Assembly (NCBI RefSeq): GCF_030731085.1
Contig: NZ_JASNFN010000003.1
Span: 43,017 to 107,016, forward strand
Direction of reading: 5' to 3'
From: Blastococcus carthaginiensis
GTDB lineage: Bacteria > Actinomycetota > Actinomycetes > Mycobacteriales > Geodermatophilaceae
DNA: 64,000 bases
This document shows positions 44,757-53,221 of the stretch, one piece after another (the stretch's first letter is position 1; every line of letters begins with the position of its first letter). The position numbers were made by a program, and so were the translations under genes. Under the pieces are notes generated by a model, which worked only from the letters and a program-made list of their open reading frames with translations, had not been told where the DNA came from and made no database searches.

Positions 44757-45929
44757 GTGCACCTCCGCGGCATCCTGCCGGCCCTCACCTCCGTCGCGCT
44801 CTGCACGGTGCTGGCCGGCTGCAGCACCCCGATCGCCGTCCGCCCGGCCTCGGCCACCGCCGAAGCCGCCCCTGACCGCACGGTGCCGGACGACCCCGCG
44901 GCCGCCGTCGACGCCGCCCTGGCCGGGCTCGACCGGCGGGCGGAGGTCGCCCAGCTGTTCGTCGCGAGCGTCGCGCTGGACGACCTCGGCGACGCCGAGG
45001 CGCTCGTGGCCCAGGGGGTGGGCGGCGTGTTCCTCGCCGGCCGGAGCACCGCCCCGGCCACCGGGCTGGCCGCGACGACCGCGCGCTGGCAGGAGCACGC
45101 CCCCGGGCCGGGGTTGTGGATCGCGGCCGACCAGGAGGGCGGCGCGGTGCAGACGCTGAAGGGCGAGGGGTTCGAGCGGCTCCCCACCGCCGCCGAGCAG
45201 GGCGCGCTGCCCGCCGAGCGGCTCGCCGGCCTCGCCGACGGCCTGGGGCAGGATCTGAGCTCGGCCGGGGTGAACCTGAACCTCGCGCCGGTCGCCGACG
45301 TCGTCCCGGCCGGCACCGAGGAGGGCAACGAGCCGATCGGCGCCTTCGGCCGCCAGTACGCCGGCACCGGGCCCGAGGTGGCCGAGGACGCCGCCACCGT
45401 CGCCGACGGCCTCGCCGCGCACGGCGTGGTGCCGACCTTCAAGCAGTTCCCGGGGCTCGGGCTGGTGCAGGGCAACACCGACACGAGCGCCGGCGTCGTC
45501 GACCCGGTCACCGACGCCGGCGGCGAGCAGGTCACCGCCTTCGCCGAGGCGCTCGCCCGGACGTCGGCCGACGGGTTCGTGATGACGTCGTCGGCGACCT
45601 ATCCGCGGATCGACCCGGAGAACCAGGCGGCCTTCTCCCGCACGGTGGTCACCGACCTGCTGCGCGACCGGCTCGGCTTCGACGGCGTGGTGATCTCCGA
45701 CGACCTGGCCAACGCCGCGGCGGTCCGGGATCTCCCCGTCGGCCAGCGGGCCACCCGGTTCCTCGCCGCCGGCGGCACGCTGGTGCTCAGCTGCGACGGC
45801 GACCTGGTGCCCGAGATGGTCGAGGCGGTGCTGGCTCGGGCCGAGGCCGATCCCGGCTTCGCCGACGTCGTCGACGCCGCCGTCCGCACCGCGCTCACCG
45901 CCAAGGCCGAGGCCGGGCTGCTCGGGTGA
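44757..45929 (+). CDS. LpqI-like GH3 beta-N-acetylhexosaminidase lipoprotein
   Basis: A 390-aa lipoprotein. The signal peptide ends in the lipobox LAGC at about residue 20. GH3 motifs follow: AADQEGGAVQTL, LNLAPVADVV, and the nucleophile region GFDGVVISDDLANAAA. It resembles mycobacterial LpqI/NagZ, which releases GlcNAc during peptidoglycan turnover. The conserved KHFPG motif reads KQFPG here, a change in a substrate-contacting histidine. GTG at 44757. Confidence 0.85.
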   Translation: MHLRGILPALTSVALCTVLAGCSTPIAVRPASATAEAAPDRTVPDDPAAAVDAALAGLDRRAEVAQLFVASVALDDLGDAEALVAQGVGGVFLAGRSTAPATGLAATTARWQEHAPGPGLWIAADQEGGAVQTLKGEGFERLPTAAEQGALPAERLAGLADGLGQDLSSAGVNLNLAPVADVVPAGTEEGNEPIGAFGRQYAGTGPEVAEDAATVADGLAAHGVVPTFKQFPGLGLVQGNTDTSAGVVDPVTDAGGEQVTAFAEALARTSADGFVMTSSATYPRIDPENQAAFSRTVVTDLLRDRLGFDGVVISDDLANAAAVRDLPVGQRATRFLAAGGTLVLSCDGDLVPEMVEAVLARAEADPGFADVVDAAVRTALTAKAEAGLLG

Positions 45930-45936
45930 CCCCTTC

Positions 45937-45998
45937 AGGCATAGGAAGCTCTACCTGCGTGATGACCCCGTGGGACGCAGGTAGAGCTTCCTATGCCT
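45937..45998. terminator. Perfect 24-bp-arm palindrome between convergent genes
   Basis: Arms at 45937-45960 and 45975-45998 are exact complements around a 14-nt loop. Arm composition is close to half AT, clearly lower in GC than the genome around it. It ends 14 bp from the transglycosylase stop and starts 8 bp after the GH3 stop, so it can terminate both. It may also be a dispersed palindromic element. Confidence 0.7.
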
Positions 45999-46011
45999 CA
46001 GCGGGGTCCGC

Positions 46012-46848
46012 TCAGTACCAGCCCTTGGACTGGGAGTGCGCCCACGCGCCGCACGGCGAGCCGTAGCGGTTGTTGATGTAGATCAGGCCCGCGTCGATCT
46101 GCCGGTAGCCGTCGGAGGTCTTGGCGATGCCGGTCCCGGCCCAGGTGGAGTCGAGGAACTGCGCGATGCCGTAGGCGGTGCTGCGCGGGTTCTGCGCGTC
46201 GGGGTTCCACCCGCTCTCCTTGCCCCACAGGCTCTCCAGGCAGGAGAACTCGCTACCCGAGCCCACCTTGCCCATCGCGTAGTCCTTGAAGGAGCCGGCC
46301 GGGGCGGGCGCGGCGGCCGGTGCGGGCGCGGAGCGGGCGGGGGCCGGCGCGGCCGGCGCGGGGGCGCTGGCCGCCTGCTGGCGAGCGGCCTCGGCCCGGG
46401 CGGCCTCCTGCTCGGCGGCCCTGCGGGCGGCCTCCTCCTCCGCGGCCTTGCGGGCGGCCTCCTCCTCGGCGGCCTTGCGCGCGGCCTCCTCGGCGGCGCG
46501 GCGGTCGAGCTCGGCCTGCTCGGCCGCGGCCCGCGCCTCGGCGGCGGCGGTCTGCTCGGCGGCGCGCTCGCTGCGGCTGGCGGCCAGCGGGGCGAGGCTC
46601 TGCACGGCGGACTCGACGGCGTCGGCGGCGGGAGCCTCGGTGGGGATCCCGAGCTGCTCGGCCACGCTGACCGACGCCAGCTCCGGCTCGGCCTGCGCGG
46701 CCGGCTCGTCGACGACGACGACGACGTTGACGAGCAGCCCGCCCGCGGCGGCGACCGCCAGGAGCAGCGCGGGACGACGGATCGTCCGGGCGGTGCGCTC
46801 GCCCGTGGGGCGCAGGGCGCGGGTGATCGAGGTGTCGGGAAGGTTCAT
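46012..46848 (-). CDS. Secreted coiled-coil lytic transglycosylase
   Basis: A 278-aa protein. A membrane/signal segment (PALLLAVAAAGGLLVNVVVVV) lies near residues 25-45. A long Ala/Glu/Arg coiled coil follows with repeats of AARKAAEEE, then a Pro/Ala linker. The C-terminal 75 residues are an SLT/APF-type transglycosylase domain with the catalytic glutamate in WGKESGWNP, then STAYGIAQFLDSTWAG and YINNRYGSPCGAW. It cleaves peptidoglycan outside the membrane. ATG at 46848 is 12 nt from GGAG. Expression is probably set by the upstream c-di-AMP riboswitch. Confidence 0.85.
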   Translation of the reverse strand: MNLPDTSITRALRPTGERTARTIRRPALLLAVAAAGGLLVNVVVVVDEPAAQAEPELASVSVAEQLGIPTEAPAADAVESAVQSLAPLAASRSERAAEQTAAAEARAAAEQAELDRRAAEEAARKAAEEEAARKAAEEEAARRAAEQEAARAEAARQQAASAPAPAAPAPARSAPAPAAAPAPAGSFKDYAMGKVGSGSEFSCLESLWGKESGWNPDAQNPRSTAYGIAQFLDSTWAGTGIAKTSDGYRQIDAGLIYINNRYGSPCGAWAHSQSKGWY

Positions 46849-46949
46849 GGGGAGGAACTGCTCCAGGGGGCAGGGCACAGCGGGCCGGTGGCCGGCGCTG
46901 CGGCGGGGGTGGTCGAGTGGCAGCGGTGGTCGGGCGGTCGCCCGGGCGC

Positions 46950-47024
46950 TCAGCGCGGGGAAGGCGCGCGCGAGGCTCCGTACCGGCTGCGGTTCCGTGC
47001 AAGGTGGGCCCGCAGGCTCGCCAT
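46950..47024 (-). CDS. Possible 24-aa leader peptide
   Basis: ATG 7 nt after GGAGAG opens a 24-codon frame (MASLRAHLARNRSRYGAS...) between the riboswitch and the transglycosylase gene. It is very basic, with six arginines. It may be a leader peptide or simply untranslated linker. Confidence 0.25.
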   Translation of the reverse strand: MASLRAHLARNRSRYGASRAPSPR

Positions 47025-47029
47025 GCGGC

Positions 47030-47172
47030 GGCTCTCCGTTTCTTCCGTCGTGCCGCCTACCGGGCCAGCTGACGGGGGGAGAAGCGCTGCTACCCGCGAC
47101 GGGACGTGCCCGGCGCGCGATTCACCCCAGTGCTGCGGTGGGTCCCCGGCTCGCCCCGGAAGGCGACTCGGC
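47030..47172 (-). ncRNA. ydaO/yuaA-type c-di-AMP riboswitch
   Basis: On the minus strand the region carries the conserved blocks of the ydaO class in order: GGGGTGAATC (complement of 47119-47128), a GGGTAG...TTCTCCC block, GTCAGCT (47068-47074) and GGTAGGCGG (47053-47061), followed by GGAAGAAAC. In actinobacteria this riboswitch is often found ahead of cell-wall hydrolase genes and turns them down at high c-di-AMP. It lies about 180 nt upstream of the transglycosylase start. Boundaries are approximate. Confidence 0.85.
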
Positions 47173-47287
47173 GGCGCCCGGCGGACCTCCCCGGTGGGGA
47201 GCGGACGACCGGCCGGGCGCAGCCACGGTAACCACCGTTATGCAGTCGTGACAATCCCCCGACTGCCATCGGTCCGTGACCCGGGCG

Positions 47288-47944
47288 TCACGGCAGCCGC
47301 CAGACGGTGGTCCGGCGCACCGGCACGGGCCCGGTCGGCGACGGCTCGGTGTCGGGGACGTCGTAGGCCGCCAGCGGCTCCAGCCGGTCCTCGGGCAGGT
47401 ACACCCGCCCCGGATCGCCGATGATCACCTCGGCACCGCGCGCCCGGGCCGCCGTCAGGAAGGGCAGCACCCGGTCGGTCATCTCCCGGTCGTAGCAGAC
47501 GTCCCCGGCCAGGACGACGCCGACGTCCGGCGGTTCCGCACCGAGCACGTCGCCGACGGGGGTGATGCCCGGGGTCCCGTTCCGGGCCGCGTTGACGGCG
47601 ATCGCGGTCAGCGCGAACGGGTCGACGTCGCTGGCCAGCACCGCGCCCGCCCCGGCGAGGACGGCCGCGACGGCGACCAGCCCGCTGCCGGCGCCCAGGT
47701 CGAGGACCGTGCGCCCGGCCACCAGCTCCGGGTGGTCGAGCACGTGCCGCGCCAGCGCCTGCCCGCCCGGCCAGGCCGCGGCCCAGAACGGCGGGTCGGT
47801 GGAGGTGCGCCCGTGCTCGGTTTCCATCGCCTCCCACAGGGCGACGACGTCGCCGGCGACGAGCAGCTCCACCTCGGGCACCAGCTCCGGGCGCACCGGC
47901 CGGGTGTGGGCGCGGACGAACTCCGCAGGGATGGGACGGTCCAC
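47288..47944 (-). CDS. Class I SAM-dependent methyltransferase (nicotinamide/lysine N-methylase type)
   Basis: A 218-aa Rossmann methyltransferase. It has WAAAWPGGQALARHVLD before the SAM motif VLDLGAGSGLVAVAA (about residues 82-96), then ASDVDPFALTAIAVNAARNG and LAGDVCYDREM. This layout is that of METTL-like protein-lysine or nicotinamide N-methylases. GTG at 47944; it follows the acetyltransferase by 8 bp. Substrate unknown. Confidence 0.8.
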   Translation of the reverse strand: MDRPIPAEFVRAHTRPVRPELVPEVELLVAGDVVALWEAMETEHGRTSTDPPFWAAAWPGGQALARHVLDHPELVAGRTVLDLGAGSGLVAVAAVLAGAGAVLASDVDPFALTAIAVNAARNGTPGITPVGDVLGAEPPDVGVVLAGDVCYDREMTDRVLPFLTAARARGAEVIIGDPGRVYLPEDRLEPLAAYDVPDTEPSPTGPVPVRRTTVWRLP

Positions 47945-47952
47945 CCCGGCAG

Positions 47953-49056
47953 TCAACCGCACCCGGCTCCGGACGCCCGGGCCGCCCGGCTGTGGAGGAC
48001 GCCGGCGACTTCCACCATCCCGAGGCGGCCGACGGCCAGGGGGTCCCGGAGGCGGGCCGACCAGGAGGAGAGCGCGCCCGCGGGGCGGAAGCCGAGCTCC
48101 TCGTTGACCGCCACCATGGGGGTGTTGCCGTCGGAGTTGTAGGTGCTGATGCGGCGCACCTCGGGGAACCCGGCGGCCAGCTCGCGCAGCACGGCGGCCT
48201 TCATCCGGGCGCCGAGCCGGTGGCCGCGGTGCGCACGCAGCACCAGCGTGCCGCCCTGGTGGACGAACTCCGGCTGCGCCAGCGGGATCTGCAGGTCGGT
48301 GAACCCGACCAGGCGGCCACCGGTCACCGCTCCCGCGCTGAGCACCGTGCGCCCCCGGGCGAGGTGGGTCTGCTCGTACTCCCGGATCCGGTCGCCGTCC
48401 CACTCCTCCTCCCCCACCGGCAGGTCGCCGTACGGGGCGTCGGTGGTCATGCGCCGCTCCAGCAGCGCGCGGTCGGCCAGCAGCGGGTCCGGGGTGCGGT
48501 CCCGCCAGGTGACGATCTCGTAGCCGGCGCCCGCCGCGGCGGCCCCGGCCTCCAGCGCCGCCAGCCGGTGCTCGTCGACCGGCAGCGCCAGCTCCCGGCG
48601 GGTCTCCACCAGGTCGCAGCTCCAGCCGTGCCGCTCGGCGAAGGCCCGCCCCGGTGCCCCGGGGCCCGGTTCGTCCACCTCGCTCACCAGCAGCGAGCGG
48701 CCGTGCGTGGCGGCGATCGCACGGGCCTCGGCCAGCAGGGCGCTGCCCAGCCCCCGGCGCCGGGCGGCCGGGTGCACCGCGAGGTCGACCATCGCCAGCG
48801 ACGGGTTGTCCCGGAGCGGGAGGAGCAGCCGCAGCGCGCCGGCGACCGCGCCGTCCACGAGGGCCGCCCGGTGGGTGCCGTCCCGCGACCCGCCCTGCGC
48901 CATGAGCTCGCGGCCCAGCGCGACGTGCTCCTGCGCCGGGCGGGGCGGGGTCGCCGGCCGGGCGTCGCGGCCCGCGGCGGCCCACACCTCGCACCAGGAG
49001 GGGAACAGGTCGTCGTCGGGTGCGAGCTCGACGACCCGGCAGGAGGGGTCGGTCAC
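47953..49056 (-). CDS. Tandem-GNAT acetyltransferase, mycothiol-synthase-like
   Basis: A 367-aa protein with two GNAT domains. The first acetyl-CoA site is DLAVHPAARRRGLGSALL (about residue 90), the second LRAHRGHRLGARMKAAVLREL (about 280), then STYNSDGNTPMVAVNEELGF. The arrangement resembles MshD and related tandem GNATs, though true MshD is more conserved. GTG at 49056. Co-transcribed with the methyltransferase gene. Confidence 0.78.
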   Translation of the reverse strand: MTDPSCRVVELAPDDDLFPSWCEVWAAAGRDARPATPPRPAQEHVALGRELMAQGGSRDGTHRAALVDGAVAGALRLLLPLRDNPSLAMVDLAVHPAARRRGLGSALLAEARAIAATHGRSLLVSEVDEPGPGAPGRAFAERHGWSCDLVETRRELALPVDEHRLAALEAGAAAAGAGYEIVTWRDRTPDPLLADRALLERRMTTDAPYGDLPVGEEEWDGDRIREYEQTHLARGRTVLSAGAVTGGRLVGFTDLQIPLAQPEFVHQGGTLVLRAHRGHRLGARMKAAVLRELAAGFPEVRRISTYNSDGNTPMVAVNEELGFRPAGALSSWSARLRDPLAVGRLGMVEVAGVLHSRAARASGAGCG

Positions 49057-49096
49057 AGCTCCCGTTCTACCGGGCGCGGCAACCGCTTTTCCGGCC

Positions 49097-49936
49097 TCAG
49101 CCCTCCGGTCGCGCCGGCGCCGCCCGCCGGGCGATCAGCCGCCAGTAGGTGCCGGGCAGCAGGCGGACGAGCACGTCGGGCACCTTCGCGGTCCAGCCGA
49201 TGAGCAGCCGCGGGCGACGGCGCTCGACCGCCGCGACGATCTGCGCGGCGGCGACCTCCGGCGGGATGCGCAGCAGCTTGCTGAACTGCTTGCGGCCCTC
49301 CTCGTACTCCTCCACCGACACCCCGGCGCCGGTGCGGGCGCTCTCGGCGATCCGGGTGCGGATCCCCCCGGGGTGGACCACGGTGACGCCGATGCCGTCG
49401 TCGGCCAGTTCGTGGCGGAGCGCCTCGCTGAACCCCCGGACGGCGAACTTGCTCGTCGCGTAGGCGACCTGCCCGGCGGGGGCGAAGATGCCGAAGACGC
49501 TGGACACGTTGACCACGTGGGCGCCGGGGTGCGCCTTCAGCACCGGCAGCAGGGTGTGGGTGAGGCGGACGACGGCGCGCAGGTTGACCGACAGCAGCCA
49601 CTCGACGTCCTCCAGGCCCACCTGGTCGAAGCGCCCGCCCAGGGCCACGCCGGCGTTGTTGACCAGCAGCGTGGTCTCCGGGTGCTCGGCGACCAGCATC
49701 GCGGCCATCCGGGCGGTCGCCTCGTCGTCGGCGAGGTCGACCACGTGGGTGGCGACGCGCAGGGCGGGGTGCCCGGCCGCGATCCGGCCGGCCACCGCCG
49801 CCAGCCGGTCGGCGTCCCGGTCCAGGAGCACCAGGTGGCTGCCGCGGCCGGCCAGCTGCTCCGCCAGCGCCTCCCCGATCCCGCTCGCCGCGCCGGTGAC
49901 GACCGCCGTCCCGCCGGCGAACGCGTAGGGGCGCAT
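49097..49936 (-). CDS. SDR oxidoreductase coupled to EthA-like monooxygenase
   Basis: A 279-aa short-chain dehydrogenase with VVTGAASGIGEALAE (residues about 12-26), NNAGVA, and the YATSK catalytic pair. The C-terminal extension WTAKVPDVLVRLLPGTYWRL is membrane-associating in look. ATG at 49936 overlaps the last base of the ethA stop (TGATG), so translation is coupled. An alcohol-to-ketone step feeding the Baeyer-Villiger monooxygenase is a reasonable inference. Confidence 0.85.
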   Translation of the reverse strand: MRPYAFAGGTAVVTGAASGIGEALAEQLAGRGSHLVLLDRDADRLAAVAGRIAAGHPALRVATHVVDLADDEATARMAAMLVAEHPETTLLVNNAGVALGGRFDQVGLEDVEWLLSVNLRAVVRLTHTLLPVLKAHPGAHVVNVSSVFGIFAPAGQVAYATSKFAVRGFSEALRHELADDGIGVTVVHPGGIRTRIAESARTGAGVSVEEYEEGRKQFSKLLRIPPEVAAAQIVAAVERRRPRLLIGWTAKVPDVLVRLLPGTYWRLIARRAAPARPEG

Positions 49937-51417
49937 CACGCCACGACCCGGTCGGCGGCGGCCGGCACGCGCGGCTGGAAGGTCATGCCCTCGTCCTCCA
50001 GGGGCCCGCGGCGCATCACCGCGACGTCGCGCAGGTAGTTCTGGTGCAGCCGCCAGGGCGCGCGACGCCCTTGCTGCGGCAGGCCCGCGAGGCCGCGCTG
50101 CACGTAGCCGGCCGCGAGGTCCAGGAAGGGTGCGCCGCCGCCCTCGGGCGGGGCGACCGGCGTCGCCGACGCGTAGCCGTGTGCGTCCAGGTGGTCCAGC
50201 AGACGGCAGACGTAGCGGTTGACCAGGTCGGCCTTGAGCGTCCACGAGGCGTTGGTGTAGCCGATGACCATGGCGAAGTTGGGCACGCCGGAGAGCATCA
50301 TGCCCTTGTAGGAGACCCGCTCCGGCAGCTCGACGGGCTCTCCGTCGACGACGATGCGCATCCCGCCCACGGGCAGCAGGTTCAGCCCGGTCGCGGTGAC
50401 GACGACGTCGGCCGCCAGCCGCTCCCCCGAGGCCAGCTCGATGCCGTCCTCGGTGAAGGTGGCGATCCGGTCGGTGACGACCGACGCCGTGCCCCGGCGC
50501 AGGGCGCGGAACAGGTCGCCGTCGGGGATGAGGCACAGCCGCTGGTCCCACGGGTCGTAGGGCGGGTTGAAGTGCGTGTCGACGTCGATGCCCGGCAGCT
50601 GCTTCTGCGTCATCCGCCGCAGCAGCGAGCGCACCAGGGCCGGGCGCCTGCGGCTGAGCTGGTAGAGCGCGGTGCTGGTGAGCACGTTCTTCCACCGCAC
50701 GACCGAGTAGGCCGCCTTCTCGGGCAGCCGGGCGCGGAGCTGCTGCGCCAGCGGGTCGCGGCCGGGCAGCGACATCACGTAGCTGGGCGTGCGCTGCAGC
50801 ATGGTCACGTGCGCGGCCTGCTCGGCCAGGTTCGGCACCAGCGTGACCGCGGTGGCCCCGCTGCCGACGACGACGACCCGCTTGCCGGTCACGTCGAGGT
50901 CCTCGGGCCAGTGCTGCGGGTGGACCAGCTGCCCGCGGAAGCGCTCCTCCCCGGGGAACTCGGGCCGGAAGCCCTGGTCGTAGCGGTAGTAGCCGGAGCA
51001 GACCTGCAGCCAGGAGCAGGTGAGGGTCACCGTCTCACCGGTGTCGGTCCGCTCGGCGGTGACCGTCCAGCGGGCGTCGGCGCCCGACCACTCCGCCTGC
51101 ACGACCCGGTGGTGGTAGCGGATCTTCTCCGTGACGCCGTGATCGCGCGCGGTCTCCTCGAGGTAGCGGCGGATCGCCGGGCCGTCGGCGATCGACTCGG
51201 GCTCCTGCCAGGGCCGGAAGGAGAAGCCGAGGGTGAACATGTCCGAGTCCGAGCGGATGCCCGGGTAGCGGAAGAGGTCCCAGGTGCCACCGAGCGCAGC
51301 CCGGGACTCCAGCACGGCGTAGCTGGTGCCCGGGCGCTCGAGCTCCAGGTGGCAGGCGGCGCCGATGCCGGACAAGCCGGCGCCGACGATCAGGACGTCC
51401 AGGTGGTCGGTGGTCAC
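49936..51417 (-). CDS. ethA: EthA-like Baeyer-Villiger monooxygenase
   Basis: A 493-aa flavoprotein very close to mycobacterial EthA along its length. It has VLIVGAGLSGIGAACHLE, GGTWDLFRYPGIRSDSDM, the BVMO fingerprint FxGxxxHxxxW (FRGQLVHPQHW), VVVVGSGATAVTLVP and DEGMTF near the end. EthA oxidises ketones and thioamides using NADPH and O2 and activates ethionamide. GTG at 51417 lies 7 nt after GGGGAG. It diverges from an EthR-type repressor as in Mycobacterium. Confidence 0.92.
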   Translation of the reverse strand: MTTDHLDVLIVGAGLSGIGAACHLELERPGTSYAVLESRAALGGTWDLFRYPGIRSDSDMFTLGFSFRPWQEPESIADGPAIRRYLEETARDHGVTEKIRYHHRVVQAEWSGADARWTVTAERTDTGETVTLTCSWLQVCSGYYRYDQGFRPEFPGEERFRGQLVHPQHWPEDLDVTGKRVVVVGSGATAVTLVPNLAEQAAHVTMLQRTPSYVMSLPGRDPLAQQLRARLPEKAAYSVVRWKNVLTSTALYQLSRRRPALVRSLLRRMTQKQLPGIDVDTHFNPPYDPWDQRLCLIPDGDLFRALRRGTASVVTDRIATFTEDGIELASGERLAADVVVTATGLNLLPVGGMRIVVDGEPVELPERVSYKGMMLSGVPNFAMVIGYTNASWTLKADLVNRYVCRLLDHLDAHGYASATPVAPPEGGGAPFLDLAAGYVQRGLAGLPQQGRRAPWRLHQNYLRDVAVMRRGPLEDEGMTFQPRVPAAADRVVA

Positions 51418-51470
51418 GTCGCACTCCCCGGTCCGCACCGCCGGCCGGGCTGCCGCGGGCTGGCCCCGAC

Positions 51471-51515
51471 GGTATCGACGGTCCGTCGAGTGCGTCAACA
51501 CGGTGTCGACAACCG
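51471..51515. promoter_or_regulatory. EthR operator candidate
   Basis: The 122-bp ethA-ethR gap holds CGACGG-T-CCGTCG (51476-51488) and the palindrome TGTCGACA (51504-51511) 15 bp apart. TGTCGACA-type half sites also occur in the mycobacterial ethA-ethR operator as I recall it. A TATCCT -10 box (51528-51533) lies 7 nt before the ethR GTG, which implies a leaderless ethR transcript. Confidence 0.6.
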
Positions 51516-51539
51516 TCGTCCGGTGGCTATCCTGCCCCC

Positions 51540-52193
51540 GTGCCGACTGCCGCGAGCGACCCGTCCGTCGCCGGTCGCGGCCGGCGGGCGGCCCGGCCCT
51601 CCGGCGACGACCGCGAGCTGGCCATCCTCGCCACCGCCGAACGACTGCTGGCCGAACGGCCGCTGGCCGCCATCTCGGTGGACGACCTCGCGCGCGGCGC
51701 CGGCATCTCCCGGCCCACGTTCTACTTCTACTTCTCCTCGAAGGACGCCGTCCTGCTCGCCCTGCTCGACCGGGTGGTGGCCGAGGCCGACACGGCGATG
51801 CGCCAGGTCTTCGACACCCCGGCGTCCGGGGCACGGGACGGCTGGGCGCGGGCGATCGGCGCCTACTACGAGACCTTCCGCGCACACCGGGCGCTCACGG
51901 TCGCCTGGGCGCAGGCCCGCTCCACCAACGACGAGGTCCGGGCGCTCTGGTCCGCGGTCGTCGAGCGCTGGGTGCAGCGGTCGGCCGCGGCCATCGACGC
52001 CGAGCGCTCGCGCGGCGCCGCCCCGCCCGGCCCGGCCGCCCGCGACCTCGCGGTCGCCCTCACGTCGATGAACGAGCGCGTGCTCTACGCGACCTTCAGC
52101 GGGGACGGCCCGGCCGTCGCCGAGCAGGACGTCGTCGGCGTCCTGCTCGGCATCTGGCTCTCCGCCGTCTACGGCACCGCCGCGCCGGGCTGA
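51540..52193 (+). CDS. ethR: EthR-like TetR repressor
   Basis: A 217-aa TetR regulator almost colinear with EthR. It has RPSGDDRELAILATAERLL, the recognition helix GAGISRPTFYFYFSSKDAVL, and VVERWVQRSAAAIDAERSRG in the ligand-binding domain. EthR represses ethA and binds hydrophobic ketone-like ligands. GTG at 51540, probably leaderless. Confidence 0.9.
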   Translation: MPTAASDPSVAGRGRRAARPSGDDRELAILATAERLLAERPLAAISVDDLARGAGISRPTFYFYFSSKDAVLLALLDRVVAEADTAMRQVFDTPASGARDGWARAIGAYYETFRAHRALTVAWAQARSTNDEVRALWSAVVERWVQRSAAAIDAERSRGAAPPGPAARDLAVALTSMNERVLYATFSGDGPAVAEQDVVGVLLGIWLSAVYGTAAPG

Positions 52194-52220
52194 GCCGCAG
52201 GCGCCGCTGCAGGCGCGGCG

Positions 52221-53141
52221 TCAGAGCCGGAGGGTCGCCACCGTGCTGCCGGTGAGGCTGCCGAACCACAGCGTGCCGCCGGCCTCGCGCACGCCGGTGA
52301 GCATCTCGAAGCCGGGGATCTCGCCGCTGATGCGGTGCACCGTCGCCCCGTTCGCGTCGACCGCGAGGACGCCGAGCGTCCGGCCGGGGCTGGGCTGCAG
52401 GCGGGGCGGGAGCATGCTGAGCAGCGCGCGCAGCGGGGCGGGCAGCCGGTGGATGGCGGCCAGCGCCGCGACCCGGGGGCTCGGCAGGGTGATCCACACC
52501 AGACCGTCCGAGCCGAGCGCGATGTTGTCGGGGTGTCCGGGGAGGTCGTCGACGAACACCTCGCTCGTGCCGGCCCGCGCGCCGGTCAGCCACACCCGGC
52601 GCAGCCGGGCCGCGCCGGTCTCCGCGACCGCCACCCACGACTCGTCGGCGGCCAGGGCGACACCGTTGGCGAACTCCAGGCCGCCGAGCAGCTCGGTCAC
52701 CGTTCCGTCGGGCGCCCGCCGGAGCAGCCGCCCGCTGGCGGTCCGCCGCACCAGGTCCGCCCGCCACCGCGGGATCAGGTAGCGCTGCGAGGAGTCGGTG
52801 AACCAGATCGTCCCGTCGGCGCCGACGGCAGCGTTGTTGACCGCCCGCAGCGGGCGCCCGGCCACCTGGTCGGCGAGCGTCCGCACGGCCCCGTCGGCGA
52901 GCGAGACGGCGAGCAGCCCGGCGTCGGAGGCGCAAACGAGCAGATCGTCGGCGCCCAGGAGCTCCAGCCCCAGGGGGCGGCCGGGCACCCTGGCAACCGT
53001 CTCGACCGGTCCCTCCGGGCCGGCCACCCGCACGATCCGCCCGTCGGCCAGGCCGGTGAGCACCCGCCCCGTGCCGTCGACGAGGACGTCCTCGGGCCCC
53101 TCGCCGACCGGCACCACCGTCGTCCCCGCGAAGTCGCGCAC
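52221..53141 (-). CDS. SMP-30/strictosidine-synthase-like beta-propeller
   Basis: A 306-aa six-bladed propeller protein: GEGPEDVLVDGTGRVLTGL, VNNAAVGADGTIWFTDSS, FANGVALAADESWVAVAETG and LPGHPDNIALGSDGLVWITL. This pattern fits the strictosidine synthase-like branch of SMP-30/gluconolactonases, which includes lactonases and esterases. No signal peptide. GTG at 53141 follows GGAAGGGG. It converges with ethR; the substrate is unknown. Confidence 0.78.
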   Translation of the reverse strand: MRDFAGTTVVPVGEGPEDVLVDGTGRVLTGLADGRIVRVAGPEGPVETVARVPGRPLGLELLGADDLLVCASDAGLLAVSLADGAVRTLADQVAGRPLRAVNNAAVGADGTIWFTDSSQRYLIPRWRADLVRRTASGRLLRRAPDGTVTELLGGLEFANGVALAADESWVAVAETGAARLRRVWLTGARAGTSEVFVDDLPGHPDNIALGSDGLVWITLPSPRVAALAAIHRLPAPLRALLSMLPPRLQPSPGRTLGVLAVDANGATVHRISGEIPGFEMLTGVREAGGTLWFGSLTGSTVATLRL

Positions 53142-53221
53142 GCCGTCCCCTTCCGCTCGCCGCCCGCGGTCGCCCCGCGGGTCAGCGGCAGTCTGCCCGA
53201 CCGCGGTCCCGGTCCCGGGGG

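Noticed and set aside
46400..46560. Short tandem DNA repeats resembling a repeat array
   Set aside because: They simply encode the Ala/Glu/Lys coiled coil of the transglycosylase; spacing follows the 9-11 residue protein repeat.
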